Positions 21,901-31,271 of a DNA stretch of 64,000 nt are shown piece after piece. The translations under genes and the position numbers were made by a program. Under the pieces are notes generated by a model. The model saw nothing but the letters and a program-made list of their open reading frames with translations, did no database searches and was not told where the DNA came from. How positions within the stretch are numbered: position 1 is the first letter of the stretch; each line of letters opens with the position of its first letter. This DNA is from Siderastrea siderea (taxonomy: Eukaryota; Cnidaria; Anthozoa; Scleractinia; Rhizangiidae): positions 34,137,686 through 34,201,685 of the forward strand of contig OZ034968.1 of the NCBI GenBank assembly GCA_964030785.1, given 5' to 3'.

Positions 21901-24812
21901 TCAATCAAAAATAAACTTTCACTTCCGGTGGAAAATGGTCATCCCATTTTCTCGGCGAATATTTACTCTTTTTCAAGTTTCTTTTTCGGAATTGAAAGAT
22001 TCCAAGGAAAAGTTTATCTTTGCATAAAAAAAAATCGTAAATTTCCCATTTTTATCGTACACGGTAACCTACAGATGGCTAGGATGTAAATAGGTTATTC
22101 CCTTGCGACTTACAGAAAATTGGTAAAAATATAAACTAAATTTGATTTTGAGACGACATTACGGCTTTATAATGAGGGCTAGTTGGGAGAAAATATATTC
22201 CGTATTACCTAATGAAACAAAATAAACTCTCTCGGTGCATGAACATTGATTTTTTTTAAACGACAGGAATCGACAAAATAATAGAATAACGTAAAAATGA
22301 TAACTAGTAAATGATAACACAAATGATAACACAAGTGATAACACAAGTGATAACGCAAGACATCGCACGCATTGCGAAATAAAAACCGAAAAACAAACTG
22401 TTTTATGACAATACACAGTTTCAGCACTTACATTTTGGGCAATCTGTCAAGGTAAGCTGTTTGTAGGGATGAACTACATTGTAATAAAGGTTTTTCCAAC
22501 TAAATTACTGGGCAAAAACTAAACTTTTGCCTTCAGTTTTGTGAAGAAAAGTTTTGAAGTTTGACCTTGGCCGCGTTGTCATGACAGTTTTTGAACCAAT
22601 CACAAGCCAGCATTTTGAGACGACATTATCACAAAATAACGTCGTCTCAAAGGCAATGAAAAGAGACCACTGGATCGCGATAATCTGTTGTAATTTCTTA
22701 TTTCTTTGAAAACTCACTTGTCCCCTGATAGTTTAGAAGGCATTTGTGTTTGGGAAAGGTATTTAGACATAAATCAAGCAAATCTGTGGCCAAAGAAAAA
22801 CCAGGCAATTCTTCAAATTGATTTCAAAAATAGATGACAGTGTCTCTTTTAATACTCTCCCTTGATAGTTTAAAAACTGATTGTAATTTAAGGTTTCGTT
22901 GCATTTAACCAACAGTGCTATTTACAATCGTGTCTGCATTATAAAAAGTTGGTTGGTCTACCCACAATTGCTGACAATCGTCTTTCTTGCAGAAGAGATT
23001 TTTTTACAAATTCAATGTCATTTTGGTTAAACTCTCTCCCTCCTTGAGCCTACCACGTTTGGTGGTTTTTACATTTCAGGTTGTGGATGAAATTCTGACG
23101 AGTTGCCGTTCATTGAGCGGTTCTATCCTATGCTACTGCTATTTACGCAGTGTCAAGGTACCAGTGTTTTTCTAACTTTGAGGCTGTGGACAAAATCTTA
23201 TCAGTCACCGATTCAGATAAAGGCTGTTGAGCATTGCTTTTCCATCAACCCCTAATTATGCCGTACAAGGGGTGTTTCTAACGTTCGAGTCTGTGAATCA
23301 AATCCTTTAATGTTGTCATTCAAAAGGAAGCCCCTGAACAGTCCTTTCCAGTGTTTTTGCTGCTCAATTTGCTGTATAGTGCGATGATAAAATTAAGGAT
23401 CTTTTTTTATTCTTTGCTTTTTCAGTTGTCACGTTAAGCGCTCCTTTGAGTGATTATTTGCCGAAGGTGAAGTGAATATTGTGGAATAATCGTCAAAGGG
23501 ATTAGTCCACAATATTCGCTGATCCTGAGGAGAACAATTGTTTTAGTATAATTGCTCAGGTGACTAACAGAGCAAACGCATTTTCTTTTTTCTTTTCTCC
23601 AGAAACATCAAAAATCGCACTGTGGCCATTTTGAAAATTAGTGCTTCAGTATTACAATCACCTTGCGCGGGGTGATTATAGCAAGATTTGACGTAATCCT
23701 CGACCAATCAGTGCGCGCGCTTCTCTATAATCACCTGAGCAACTATACTAAACAAAAATACATCGAGACGAATGTTCACGCTCGCGTGAGTTTATCTAAT
23801 TATTCGCATACGACATCATCACAATGTCTGGTCATCCAACCATGTATATCCTAGGGCTTTACCTCGCACTTACAGTTCATTCACTTAGTAATGAACTTTC
23901 CGCAAATGTAATGTACTTTATCATCGAACAATACATTCCATTCGAGTCCTTCGTAGTGCGAGTAAACTTCAGTTCGTTTTAGCACCGGTCGGTAAACTGA
24001 TAGCAAAGGGGCTGGGCTATATGTTTGTTCATAGATGTATGCAGGCGGGATTGCCCAAATCGAGTCGAAACATAACAATCTAAATCAATTTCAGAGTGAG
24101 AGAGTTGTCTGAACGAACGATTGCAAATCACATCTGTTTGGTAGCGAAAACAAGGACACACACTAATGTTCCTAAAGTTAAAGGGGAAATTACCTCTTCT
24201 TCTCTCGGCATCCTCTTCCTCTTTCCATTTCTTCTTGACATTCGTCAGTTCATCTAACAGTTCCTTTTCTGTTGTCTCATCCATCAGTTCCTGTTCTCTT
24301 GCTTCATTCAAGATCTTTTTCAGGATCGCAAGTCGTTCAAATCCTAAACGGTTCTTTTTCTCAAGTTCTCTGAACAATGAACGAACATCTTTGATGTTAC
24401 TTTTGACATCTTCCGGTATATGATCTTCGCACAATGAGATCAGTTCGGCTAGCTTGTCTAGCTCGTCCAGTTTAGCAATGAATTTGTCTAACAGAGTGAT
24501 GAAGTCTTTTCTTTGCCTCTCGAATTTATCAACCTTATCTACTAGAGACCATTCCTTCACACCTTTCAAAAGACCTCTTAGTGTCTCTAAGTTATCAATT
24601 TCAAGATGGTCCTCCTTTTCCAAATCTGAGAACAGTTTTGTCATGAAAACAGCAAAGTTGTCTCCTGGATTTACTTGAGCATTGTAAGATTCACTGTCGT
24701 CCGCGATGAATCCTTCACTGCGGGTGGTGTAGAGGATCTTATTGATTTTACTCAAATCATTCAATTCTTGGCTTACCTCATAGAGTAAACCGCGATAGCC
24801 AATAGACGACAT
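6746..24812 (-). CDS. Gene A: DED-DED-TRADD-N adaptor-like protein (7-exon model)
   Basis: The model joins exons 24194-24812, 17760-17795, 16700-16744, 15617-16003, 15026-15271, 7158-7418 and 6746-6951. Each junction has GT/AG consensus and phase 1, and the total is 600 codons including stop. Predicted order: two death effector domains (about residues 1-206), a short linker, a TRADD-N-like domain (about 234-362), a Ser/Arg-rich segment with coiled coil (about 363-444), a second charged segment (about 445-531) and a novel tail. DEDs assemble filaments with FADD or caspase-8-type proteins, and TRADD-N binds TRAF proteins in vertebrate TRADD. A role as an intracellular death or immune adaptor is inferred. 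Exon joins are from consensus only. The last exon is the weakest, and the gene may use other exons in its long introns. Confidence 0.6.
7158..7418 (-). CDS. Gene A exon 6: charged segment paralogous to gene B exon 4
   Basis: Acceptor CCACAG and donor G|GTAATT, phase 1, 87 codons. It shares with gene B exon 4 (46781-47050) the core FVHRYLENVHEAHSITT versus FVQRYLEKTEDARSMTT, then TSDSG, APSELG and the terminal ISG at the donor. It is separated from exon 5 by a 7.6-kb intron that contains the full-length LINE and an hAT-like MITE. Confidence 0.65.
7466..7859. mobile_element. hAT-like MITE, copy 1
   Basis: The terminal inverted repeats are CAGGGGCACCCAACG at the left and CGTTGGGTGCCCTTG at the right. 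AAGATT flanks both sides (7460-7465, 7860-7865). It is 394 bp with no coding capacity. A shorter relative lies at 46133-46444. CAG-type ends suggest hAT, but the visible duplication is 6 bp rather than the usual 8. Confidence 0.7.
8296..8644. repeat. GC-ended inverted-repeat element with internal CCCTGTTTAGGACA repeats
   Basis: The ends are runs of C and G around GGGGGGTACTC at the left and GGGAGTACACCCCCC at the right, in inverted orientation. CCCTAC(C) stands at each outer edge and may be the target duplication. The body holds about five copies of CCCTGTTTAGGACA. A related CCCCCGGGGGTGTTC end is seen near 16130. Confidence 0.55.
9020..9977 (+). pseudogene. LINE ORF1 (coiled-coil RNA-binding protein), broken
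   Basis: ORF1p of L1-type elements coats the element RNA. From ATG 9020 a basic start and a long coiled coil run to 9361. A one-base loss in a run of A then ends the frame with TGA. The next frame carries the TRRENLRFNNI motif typical of the start of the L1 ORF1 RNA-binding domain. A 137-bp insertion (9508-9644) interrupts it. Coding then resumes in phase with AVHRIGKR...RPIIARF and a C-terminal domain ending at 9977. Confidence 0.8.
9508..9644. mobile_element. Small TIR insertion nested in LINE ORF1
   Basis: This 137-bp segment has inverted repeats AGGTGCGGGATTGCAG and CTGCAATCCCGCACCT near its ends and is flanked by an exact 9-bp duplication GATACTGCC (9499-9507 and 9645-9653). The LINE reading frame is continuous across the segment if one duplication copy and the insert are ignored, which proves that it arrived after the LINE. 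Confidence 0.8.
10259..13936 (+). pseudogene. LINE ORF2: endonuclease-reverse transcriptase, broken
   Basis: The APE-type endonuclease starts at 10259 (SLNVRGLGDTLKRQ, then LQEVHC). After a frameshift near 10540-10567 it continues with IGGDFNLVLD, and after an in-frame TGA at 10831 with TDHSLI. The reverse transcriptase begins around NKTPGSDGLSAEFYK (about 11670) and is shifted near 11715. It contains NWRPISILN, FLDFEKAFDTVEW, RGVRQGCPLS and the catalytic QYADDT (about 12320). A stop at 12621 and a shift near 13100 follow. The C-terminal Cys-His motif CTFCQN...HLFWTC is at about 13635-13690. At least five lesions make it non-functional. Confidence 0.88.
14348..15025. other. Intron of gene A
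   Basis: AT-rich intronic sequence with no exon or repeat that I recognise beyond the LINE target duplication at its left edge. Confidence 0.4.
15026..15271 (-). CDS. Gene A exon 5: RRxRRNSDS segment plus coiled coil
   Basis: Acceptor CCCAG and donor G|GTGAGC, phase 1, 82 codons. It opens with a basic RRARRNSDSF motif, resembling RNRRNSDSNLY in gene B exon 4 and RRRSNSVSDLY in gene A exon 6. It continues as a charged heptad-rich coil (KLRQAENKCHQEKIESLKKE) and a Gly/Ser-rich end. The RRxSxS motif looks like a basophilic kinase target; that is inference. Confidence 0.6.
15617..16003 (-). CDS. Gene A exon 4: TRADD-N-like domain
   Basis: Acceptor AACAG and donor G|GTAAAT, phase 1, 129 codons. 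The segment VCFTVQAENMPALKALWERY followed by QDGTLQRNLQNFL and then a strand-like VIVTVHIDEQEF lines up with the TRADD N-terminal domain. In that family a strand, a YREGALRAALQ-like helix and a final strand occur in the same order. The paralogous exon of gene B is at 47365-47745. In vertebrates TRADD-N recruits TRAF2. That partner is not implied here. Confidence 0.65.
16014..17759. other. Introns of gene A around mini-exons 2 and 3
   Basis: Outside 16700-16744 nothing codes convincingly. A C/G-ended repeat end occurs near 16128-16145, related to the element at 8296. The open frame at 16798-16989 (plus) has no motif. Confidence 0.4.
16700..16744 (-). CDS. Gene A exon 3 (45-bp mini-exon)
   Basis: TTTTAG acceptor and G|GTGAGT donor, phase 1 on both sides, encoding PAVGLYSTVKQLIG. 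The final residues match the gene B mini-exon at 49200-49247 (both end in LIG). That paralogy supports it as a real exon leading into the TRADD-N exon. Confidence 0.6.
17760..17795 (-). CDS. Gene A exon 2 (36-bp mini-exon)
   Basis: Acceptor TTTCAG and donor G|GTAAGG bracket 36 bases that keep phase 1 and encode about RATDAVNTIVV. The consensus at both ends is strong, but the exon is so short that it is predicted only from phase and its position between gene A exons. Confidence 0.45.
17796..19786. other. Long intron of gene A, unassigned
   Basis: Open frames at 17932-18141, 18316-18588 (minus) and 18503-18700 have no recognisable domain. A purine-rich GAAGCGAAGCGAA stretch lies at about 18845-18865. 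No firm feature. Confidence 0.35.
20706..20882. mobile_element. TAGCCTG-family TIR element 2, nested
   Basis: 177-bp near-perfect hairpin beginning TAGCCTGTTCCAGGCG and ending with its inverse, with an exact 9-bp duplication GTGTAGTCC (20697-20705, 20883-20891). It sits inside element 1, so it is younger than that insertion. Confidence 0.88.
20945..21190. repeat. Minisatellite of GCTAGCGAG-rich units
   Basis: Several diverged copies of a unit built from GCTAGCGAGTTCACTAGCGA plus a GAAAATGAAAACTCG stretch, with variable spacing. The units are themselves partly palindromic around CTCGCTAG and TAGCGAG. Confidence 0.75.
21610..22290. other. Intron of gene A, unassigned
   Basis: No exon or repeat that I can support between the TIR element and the GATAACACAAGT minisatellite. 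Confidence 0.35.
22302..22360. repeat. Short GATAACACAAGT tandem array
   Basis: About four to five imperfect 12-bp units GATAACACAA(G/A)T in a row. Confidence 0.7.
22361..23540. other. Intron of gene A with diverged repeats
   Basis: Around 23030-23350 several blocks of the type 'gtgtttctaac...gtctgtgaatcaaatcctttaa' recur imperfectly, suggesting an old tandem repeat. No coding region. Confidence 0.35.
23542..23753. mobile_element. Short inverted-repeat element (MITE-like)
   Basis: The left end TTTAGTATAATTGCTCAGGTGA is the inverse of the right end TCACCTGAGC-AACTATACTAAA with one or two mismatches. It is about 212 bp with no coding capacity. Confidence 0.6.
24194..24812 (-). CDS. Gene A exon 1: tandem death effector domains
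   Basis: Starts at ATG 24812 (MSSIGYRGLLYEVSQELN) and ends at a G|GTAATT donor in phase 1. It encodes two alpha-helical DED-type repeats. The first runs through the LRGLLKGVKEWSLVDKV segment. The second includes LDELDKLAELISLCEDH and LFRELEKKNRLGFERLAILK. The pattern hydrophobic-LF..LE....LG..RL..LK..L is the DED signature shared with gene B and the 28.5 kb pseudogene. The first DED carries an insertion of about 20 residues (ADDSESYNAQVNPGD region) that gene B lacks. The tail is a charged EEEDAERRR segment. Confidence 0.8.
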
Positions 24813-25337
24813 TTCACAATAGATCTTGATGGAATAAGCTTCTCTCTGCTCTGTAGTCGATTAACACAGTCATCCGAGAACAACATGATCTGATGCTAAG
24901 TAGGAAGTCACGCTAGACAAACACCGCCTTTCATTGAAAATGCAGATTAACAGCCACTTATTTGCATCTTGATGAATAAGAATAGTGCAAAATTTGATTG
25001 ATTGTTTTAGGCTTAGTTCAAGGAAACACTCATATTATATTGTAAGTTTCTGAGAATCCGAGCTCGTGAATTTGATACTTGTGTATAATTTTGGGGCAGT
25101 CGACGATAAATCTCTCGCTCATTTCGACACTTTATAAACAAAGTAGTGAAAAGTCTGGAGTGGCAGTACGTTTTGCTTGATATCACTCACCGACATTCGT
25201 CACTTATAGCGACGAAATAATAAAAGGAAATCAAAACCCCCGCTAAGGCGTGCGTACTGTAGTGCTATGTATGTTTTCGCCTCATTCCAACCAGGTTTAC
25301 ACATAAATGGGAAAATGGAAAAATGGCGAAGGGTATA
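24813..25337. promoter_or_regulatory. Upstream region of gene A
   Basis: It lies directly 5' of the gene A start codon on the minus strand and must contain the 5' UTR or promoter unless a non-coding first exon lies farther away. I see no clear TATA element or binding site that I would name. Confidence 0.3.
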
Positions 25338-25532
25338 TGTAATGTTAAATACGCTACTGTAGTTGTCGATCAAGAACCGGAGACGTAGGTTGAACGTACA
25401 CACACGTTTATTAGCGAAGCAAAGGTGAAGTGAAATATTCACGATGAATAATCAATTTTACTTCTACTTCTCATGCTGTGGCCTAAGCACTACTAACACG
25501 ATTAAGCAGGCCGGAACCCACATATCACGACA
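25338..25532 (-). repeat. LTR of a Ty3/Gypsy-like retrotransposon
   Basis: A 195-bp segment starts TGTAATG and ends ACGACA on the plus strand, so in minus-strand sense it runs TGTCGT to CATTACA. The element side is preceded by a purine tract (AAAAGGGGGGA) that fits a polypurine tract, and the LTR contains AATAAA in minus sense. I see no second LTR in the window. Confidence 0.6.
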
Positions 25533-26830
25533 TCCCCCCTTTTCCAAGGTAAACAAAAACAAACTATAACAAATAAATGCTCAACTGTTCAAAGCGTTCA
25601 AATCCGCAGTATATGTTACGCATTGCATGCTCATAAGTTCAGTCTCTCTGGAGCTTTAACTCTCCTACTTGATCTACAAAGTGGAGCGGCAGGAGTAGGG
25701 TCTGCAGTCAAGCTAGGAGACAAATTCTGGTTCAGCAGGAGAACAGCCAGCACTTTCAGGGGAAACAGAGTCGCTGCTTGACCCACAATCTATATGATCA
25801 GCCACTTGTAAGGTAGAGTCAGCAACAGGAATATCCTTGGGAACCTCACTTCGAGAGAACTGAAAAGACTCTCAAGTCCTGCGGAGATGGCGACGGTTTT
25901 CTTCGAAGTACTCCACCTTTGTTAGTGGCTACCAGGTAAGAGCGTGGGGTATCTGCAACATGCTGGACAACACCGGGATCCCATGTATTGCTGGATGGAT
26001 TGAGAATGCGAACACAGTCTTCTGGGAAGAGCGGACGGAGTGGCTGCTTGGCTGTTTTTATCGTAGTGCTCTTTCTACTTGTCCTGTCTGACTTGGAGCA
26101 TTGATGTCTCCATTGGCAGAGAACGAGGGCTTTGGGACAGCTGGTAGGTTTGTCTGATACACTCGGCCATTCAGAAGTTCTGCAGGTGATGGTAAATCAT
26201 GACTGAGTGGGGTACTACGGAGACACAGCATTGCCATATGAGGATCGTGACCAGACTCCTCCAGATCTTTCACAGTCTGCACCGTCCTCTCAATTTAACA
26301 ATTAGACTGAGGATAGAGCGGGCTTGATGTGACACGAGTGAACCCATAACTATGGCTGAACTCCTGGAAGGCAGCAAATGCGTAATGGGTACCGTTGTCT
26401 GTAACAAGTTTGATAGGGATCCCATGTTCTTCGAAAATATACTTAAGGTGCGCAATGACTGTGGGTGACTGGGTGTTAGCAAACTTCCTGACCACAGGAA
26501 ACTTACTTTACTAGTCAGTTACTAACAAGTGGTAAGTATTGTTCCAGTAGAAAAGATCAGAGAATAAAGTATGCCACGCCTTCTGGGGCACATCATGAGG
26601 TAGCAGGGGCTCCTTGGCCAGTGTTGGCATTTAACTTCTGGTGACGCTGACATGGGGGCAACTCTTAACCATTTCATCAATGTCTTTGTTGATGTTTGCC
26701 CAGAACACTGACCCCTTGGCTCTGAGCTTGCATTTCTACCCGTAGGCGCTCAAAAATATCCTAGATGTTTGGACTACCCAAGCTGTCCAGTGATCTGGGT
26801 CGTTATCAGCAGCCTTTATTGAAGGGGAGG
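25533..26830 (-). pseudogene. Ty3/Gypsy-like integrase remnant
   Basis: On the minus strand the zinc-binding end FWANINKDIDEMVKSC (about 26645-26710) is followed by the integrase core. The core includes IPIKLVTDNGTHYAFAAFQE and SSPLYPQSN (26295-26495), and then the post-core PSPAELLNGR (about 26170) and YLVATNKGG (about 25925). Frames are broken and the upstream gag, protease and RT parts are missing. Only the 3' part, next to the LTR, survives. Confidence 0.8.
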
Positions 26831-27199
26831 GGAAAAGAAAAATGGAAAGACCTCCAGACTCAGAGCAAATAACTGCGTGAACAGCTTCTCAACTTGTGAA
26901 TGTGAAGTCTACCAGTGGTTACTCTTCAACCCGCTAATATGGCCCTATGTGCACCGATGAGCTGTTTCCTCTTCAGGGACTTGTGTGGTTCTAGAACAGG
27001 CTAGATTGCGAGCTAGATTTCCACCTGCGTGTATCATCTGAGGTAGCCGTGAACACACTCCTTAATGAGGAAAAGGGCGTAAACATAATCCACGAGCTTA
27101 AACGAGCGGATCGAGCAGAGGGCGACCAGGGATGGACATGATGGAGAGCATTTGCACCGCTCATTCCACTGACCGCTCGTTCCACTTCCTCTCGTTCCA
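26831..27199. other. Unassigned spacer
   Basis: No feature recognised. It could be more decayed retroelement sequence. Confidence 0.3.
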
Positions 27200-28105
27200 C
27201 TATAACTCAGTGAAGCCCCTGCTTATAGACCCACCCGCTTATAGCCTGCGTAGCAAGCGTTTCCGTAGGATTTTCCGCACGTTTGAAGTATTTTTGCTTT
27301 TTGGCCGCGCAAAAATAAAAAAAAGTTTTAAAAAAGTGCGAGGAGGTGAGGGGAGGAAAGAAAAGGCTTGCTCACAAACCACAAGATTTTAACCCGTTCG
27401 CCCACGAACCGGTTTTCTGATTGGCCTGGCGTGCTATTCCGTTCATTAACAACCATCAATCAAAACAAAAATTCGCATTCGACGTCTCGTTGCTTTGTAT
27501 TTGACAAGAAACTGGGGCCTCTTTTGCCTTTGTAGAAAAAGATATTTCAAATCCGCTATGACATCTTTTTTGTTATTTTGTTGAAAAGCTGTCACGCTAT
27601 GAAGTTAATCAACCGTGAAAGGGGCGGTTTTCAAAATCCTGAGGTTTGTGGGCAAACGTTTCTTCTTCTCATCCTCCTCCCCTTTTCAGTCTCCTCCCTC
27701 CCCCTTCCTAAATTCCCTACTACTGATTCATGTTTACCTCGCCCCCAATTCTCTCGTGGCCAAAAAGCGAAAAATGCTTCGAAAGTGCAGAAAATTACGA
27801 AAACGCTTGCTACGCCGGCTAAACTGGTTATAGACCCAACCGGTCATGGTCCCACCCGCTTGTAGACCGGCACCTGGTTATAGGCCCATCCAGTTCTAGG
27901 CCCATCCAGTTATAAGCCCACCTGGTTATAGACTCACCCGGTTATTGTCCCACCCGGATATAGACCCAACTGATTATGGTCCCCGGTCATTGACCCAACT
28001 AGTTATGGTCCCACCTGGTTATAGACCCAATTAGTTATGGTCCCACCCGGTTATAGACCCAACAGGTTATGGTTCCACCCAGTTATAGGCCCACTCGGTT
28101 TTGCG
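27200..28105. repeat. Minisatellite of CCCACCCGGTTATAGA units, interrupted
   Basis: Diverged units of about 18-20 bp (CCCACCCGGTTATAGAC with variants) run from 27826 to about 28105. One or two more units lie at 27215-27241. The array is split by the TIR element 27242-27821. Confidence 0.8.
27242..27821. mobile_element. TAGCCTG-family TIR element 3
   Basis: The left end TAGCCTGCGTAGCAAGCG mirrors the right end CGCTTGCTACGCCGGCTA. Subterminal similarity continues for about 60 bp (CTTTTTGGCC on each side). The flanks are minisatellite units, and the 9-bp duplication has diverged (about 6 of 9 match). No coding. Confidence 0.75.
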
Positions 28106-28494
28106 GTATGCCCCAATTTAATGTGCCTTAGAGAAAGAAAATCAGAATCATCCTTTACCCCAAACAGAACTCCACTCTGTGATTACTTCGAGTTTATCGT
28201 TCTTATTTATTCTATTACAACTAACTTAACAGCGAGTTAGCCTACTTTTAACAAGGTACAAGTAACTAAAATTAGGCCTCCCTGGCCTTATTTCGCCGCG
28301 GTCGATCCGCTTCGGGTCACGTCAGTGGTCCGAGCGAAGTGAGGCCTTCTCCAGCCGTTCTTCTCAAATACATTACCGAAATGAATGGACTGGGCCTAGC
28401 AAAAGCCGTTCGGGTCTCCAGAGATCGGTTCTCTAGATTGAAATATGAAGTTTAAATAAAGAACAATAGTTCTCTCAAAAGGACAATAAGGAGT

Positions 28495-28820
28495 TCGGTT
28501 TGTTCCGTTTTGGTCAAAATCTCCTCCAAGAAACCAAAACATTAAATTCCCAGGCAGTTGTAATTCTCCAGCACTTTCAATGGTATTAAACGCACCGGTG
28601 TCGTGAATGTTGGCTTTACTTTCTTTCGGTATCTTCCCTTTACAAATAGTGATCAGTCATTCCAGATCGGGTTCGTCGAATACAGAAATAATATGTTGAA
28701 GGAAACCGAGGTATTCCTTTCCTTGCTCTCGAACTATTTAACTTTTCCAAAAAGATACCACTCCCTTACACGCCTGAGGAGGTCTTTCAATACCTCCAGT
28801 CGATCTAAAAATTTTTGGTG
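28495..28820 (-). pseudogene. DED pseudogene
   Basis: The sequence matches gene B exon 1 (about 50625-50945) along its length. Examples are the blocks GTTCCGTTTTGGTCAAAATC and the part encoding LEVLKDLLRRVREW, versus LEIMKDLLRGVKEW in gene B. In minus sense it has an in-frame TAG right after FGKVK, plus other lesions. It covers most of DED2 and the end of DED1. It is a dead relic of the tandem family. Confidence 0.75.
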
Positions 28821-29050
28821 AAAGTTAATTAACATGCTTTATGCCAATTAGTAAATTATGAACTTCAGATGAAAGACAATTTACTATCGATCAAGGTCTC
28901 TTGAAAATTAACAGGACTACAAGAGGAAATAACCACAGGAATGTGCTAAACCCCACCATAATATCTCTTGGTTTCTATAACAAACCCACAACCACGGGAT
29001 GAAGTTGCACTAACTTCGCACAGTGTAAGACGGATGTCGTAATTAACTAA
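28821..29050. other. Flank of DED pseudogene
   Basis: No further DED similarity here. Blocks resembling the gene B upstream region reappear at about 29550-29640 and 31570-31630. Confidence 0.35.
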
Positions 29051-29053
29051 TCA

Positions 29054-29141
29054 ACTCATTCATTCATTCATTCATTCATTCATCCATCCATCCATCCATC
29101 CATCCATCCATTCATTCATTCATTCATTCATTCATTCATTT
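29054..29141. repeat. Compound microsatellite (ATTC)n-(ATCC)n-(ATTC)n
   Basis: Runs of ATTC flank a central run of ATCC, giving a symmetric ABA arrangement. Confidence 0.95.
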
Positions 29142-30225
29142 TCTTTTCTAAAGAGAATGCAAGGCTATTATTCATACTAGAAATTTAGTGTAAACAAACC
29201 TAAACACGCAAGGCGAGTCAACTAATTTGCGATACTTGTGACTAAAACATGGATTAGTATCAGTATCTTAACAAGTACAAGTATTGCTATTAATATCGTC
29301 GCTCATGAACAATCTTCCTGTTTTCCTCCAGAGTCTGGATCAAAACGGGAAGATTGTTCATTGTTCACTTGTGACTGGTTGTTTTTGGCTTGTAAATCGG
29401 TTTCATAAGTACTTACCTCTCATTCTACCAAACGTTGTACCCAGTAGGCTTATAATGATAACTTGTGGGTTAATAAAGTCTCTACTATAGCCTAACTTGT
29501 TATCTAATAGTTGTAGATAGTTTTAACTCTCTCTTTTCATAAAATCAGAACTTCACCGGCTTTTCCCCCTTAGAAGATCTTCGAACACATGCACTTTTTT
29601 GAAAGACGAGTTTTAAGTTTGAGAATAGCTTATCAAGGACGTGAAACGATAATAGAGCAAGTTGAGGGTTACATTACTAGCGTCCCTAAACAAATGAAAG
29701 ACCTTTGAGATCTAGAATGGGTAAGAGTGTGCCCAATTAAACAATGTTATTTTGAGTGAAGTTCACTCACCCACAACCTGCTGTTTGCTAAGTCTATTCA
29801 GTCTGCAATGTTTACTTCAGTGGGATACGAAAAGATTTGGACTAATTATTAAAAAGCTTGTTTTCTTCTATGTGGAGTGAAGCCCTTTTTGTCTTTTGCA
29901 CAAGGTGTAGCTTCGCTTTGATGCAAACCAAGTTTAACGTCCCACAGCTCCAACCAGAAAATAACTTACCGTATATGAATACCTACTTACTTCTGTATCG
30001 TTAAGTCCTGCATGTGTACTAATTATTGGGGCTTTCGTATTTCAGAAGTGGCCTTAAAAGTACTATGCAAACGACTCAGGTTATAGAACCGTAAATAAAA
30101 TTTTAAAACTGAACGCAACTCTAAATTACAACTGTTATTTTTACAGAACGATTCGCTAAATTCGTTGTGCCTGTTATGGTAAATGGTAAATCAAATTTAA
30201 CGTCATAGTGTAGGGAGTAGTCACC
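29142..30225. other. Diverged copy of gene B upstream sequence, in part
   Basis: At about 29560-29640 the text (CTTAGAAGATCTTCGAA..., AATAGCTTATCAAGG) resembles 51635-51700 upstream of gene B. No coding region is seen. Confidence 0.45.
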
Positions 30226-30229
30226 TAGG

Positions 30230-30425
30230 GGCTCATGTGTAAACACTTGACTTCGAGGTTGAATTGGAATTTGGAAAAGTTGGTTTTTATGGAGAGAGGA
30301 AAACCGGAGAACCCGGAGAAAAACCCTCGGAGCAAGGAGAGAACCAACATCAAACTCAATCCACATGCCAACCACTGGAACTGAACGCGGGTCAATCGGT
30401 CGGAGGCGAGTGCTCTCACCACTAC
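30230..30425. repeat. Interspersed repeat with GGAGAACCCGGAGAAAAACC core
   Basis: The GGAGAACCCGGAGAAAAACC and CGAGTGCTCTCACCAC blocks look like a widespread SINE-type repeat in invertebrate genomes. This is recalled by eye, not searched. Ends and tail are not defined. Confidence 0.4.
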
Positions 30426-30851
30426 GCCGACCTTGCTCTCCTAATTATACCTTATGGTATAATATTTCAATATGCTGATTGATGTGAGCCATTGCTATAC
30501 AAAGAATTTTAGAATTGGAAGTCCTAAAAAATCACATGGACTTGGAGGTTTAAAGTCCCATGCATTTAGCTTCAGAGAATGTCTATTTAAGCCACAGGCC
30601 AACAATTAACCACCCTCCTTTGGTGCTGGGGTGGTGTTTGTGTTTTGGTGGACTCTGTTATTAAATGGCTACTTAAATTATCAAATTAGCTTTCCTAAAG
30701 GTGATATTAAGAGCTTTTCAAGGTGACCGACATGAAATAAAATACTAAAAAATTGTGAACGCCGTGTTTTTCTTTGCTGCTTTGTGTTTGTTCTGTACAT
30801 TTGAACCTCGCGAAATCTGGTGTACCAAGTTGAAGTTTGACTTACTTGTAA

Positions 30852-31271
30852 CTATATACTTGTGTTTGTTCGACCAAAAAACACAGAACAATATAGTTTG
30901 ACAAACCTATCCGCTAAGTAACCTGAGGCCATTCCATTCATACACTTAAAAACTAGAATAGCTTTCCTAAGATACAACTGCTTTCTAATTGGTAACCACT
31001 TATGTTCTTTCAATAATGGTGTGATGTGATCGCACTTCTTGGCCCCAGAAACAATCTTACAAGCAAAGTTATGCACGGCCTGGACCTTATTGAGATTAGC
31101 TTCAGTTGTGTTACTCCAGACTGACGAACAATAAAAGAGCTTACTAAAAACTAGGGCATTGATTAAGATAATTAAAGTTTGTCTATCAAAACAATGTTTC
31201 ACTCTGTTAATTTGTCTCAAGCGTGCCATACAAGATGAGGCTTTATATGTCATACGTTCGTTAAATGTCAA
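30852..31271 (-). pseudogene. 3' fragment of a LINE ORF2 (CR1/Jockey-like C terminus)
   Basis: In minus sense LRQINRVKHCFDRQTLIILI, then SKLFYCSSVWSN, LNKVQAVHNFACKIVSG and HITPLLKEHKWLPI are typical of the region after the reverse transcriptase in CR1/Jockey-type LINEs. About 139 codons remain and no catalytic part is present. Confidence 0.75.

Noticed and set aside
24166..24678. Serine-rich plus-strand open frames over the DED exon of gene A
   Set aside because: Antisense shadows of the acidic, lysine-rich DED exon; the minus strand has the start codon, domain pattern and splice donor.
27615..27865. Pro/Leu/Lys-rich frames at 27.6-27.9 kb
   Set aside because: They cover a TIR element end and a minisatellite.
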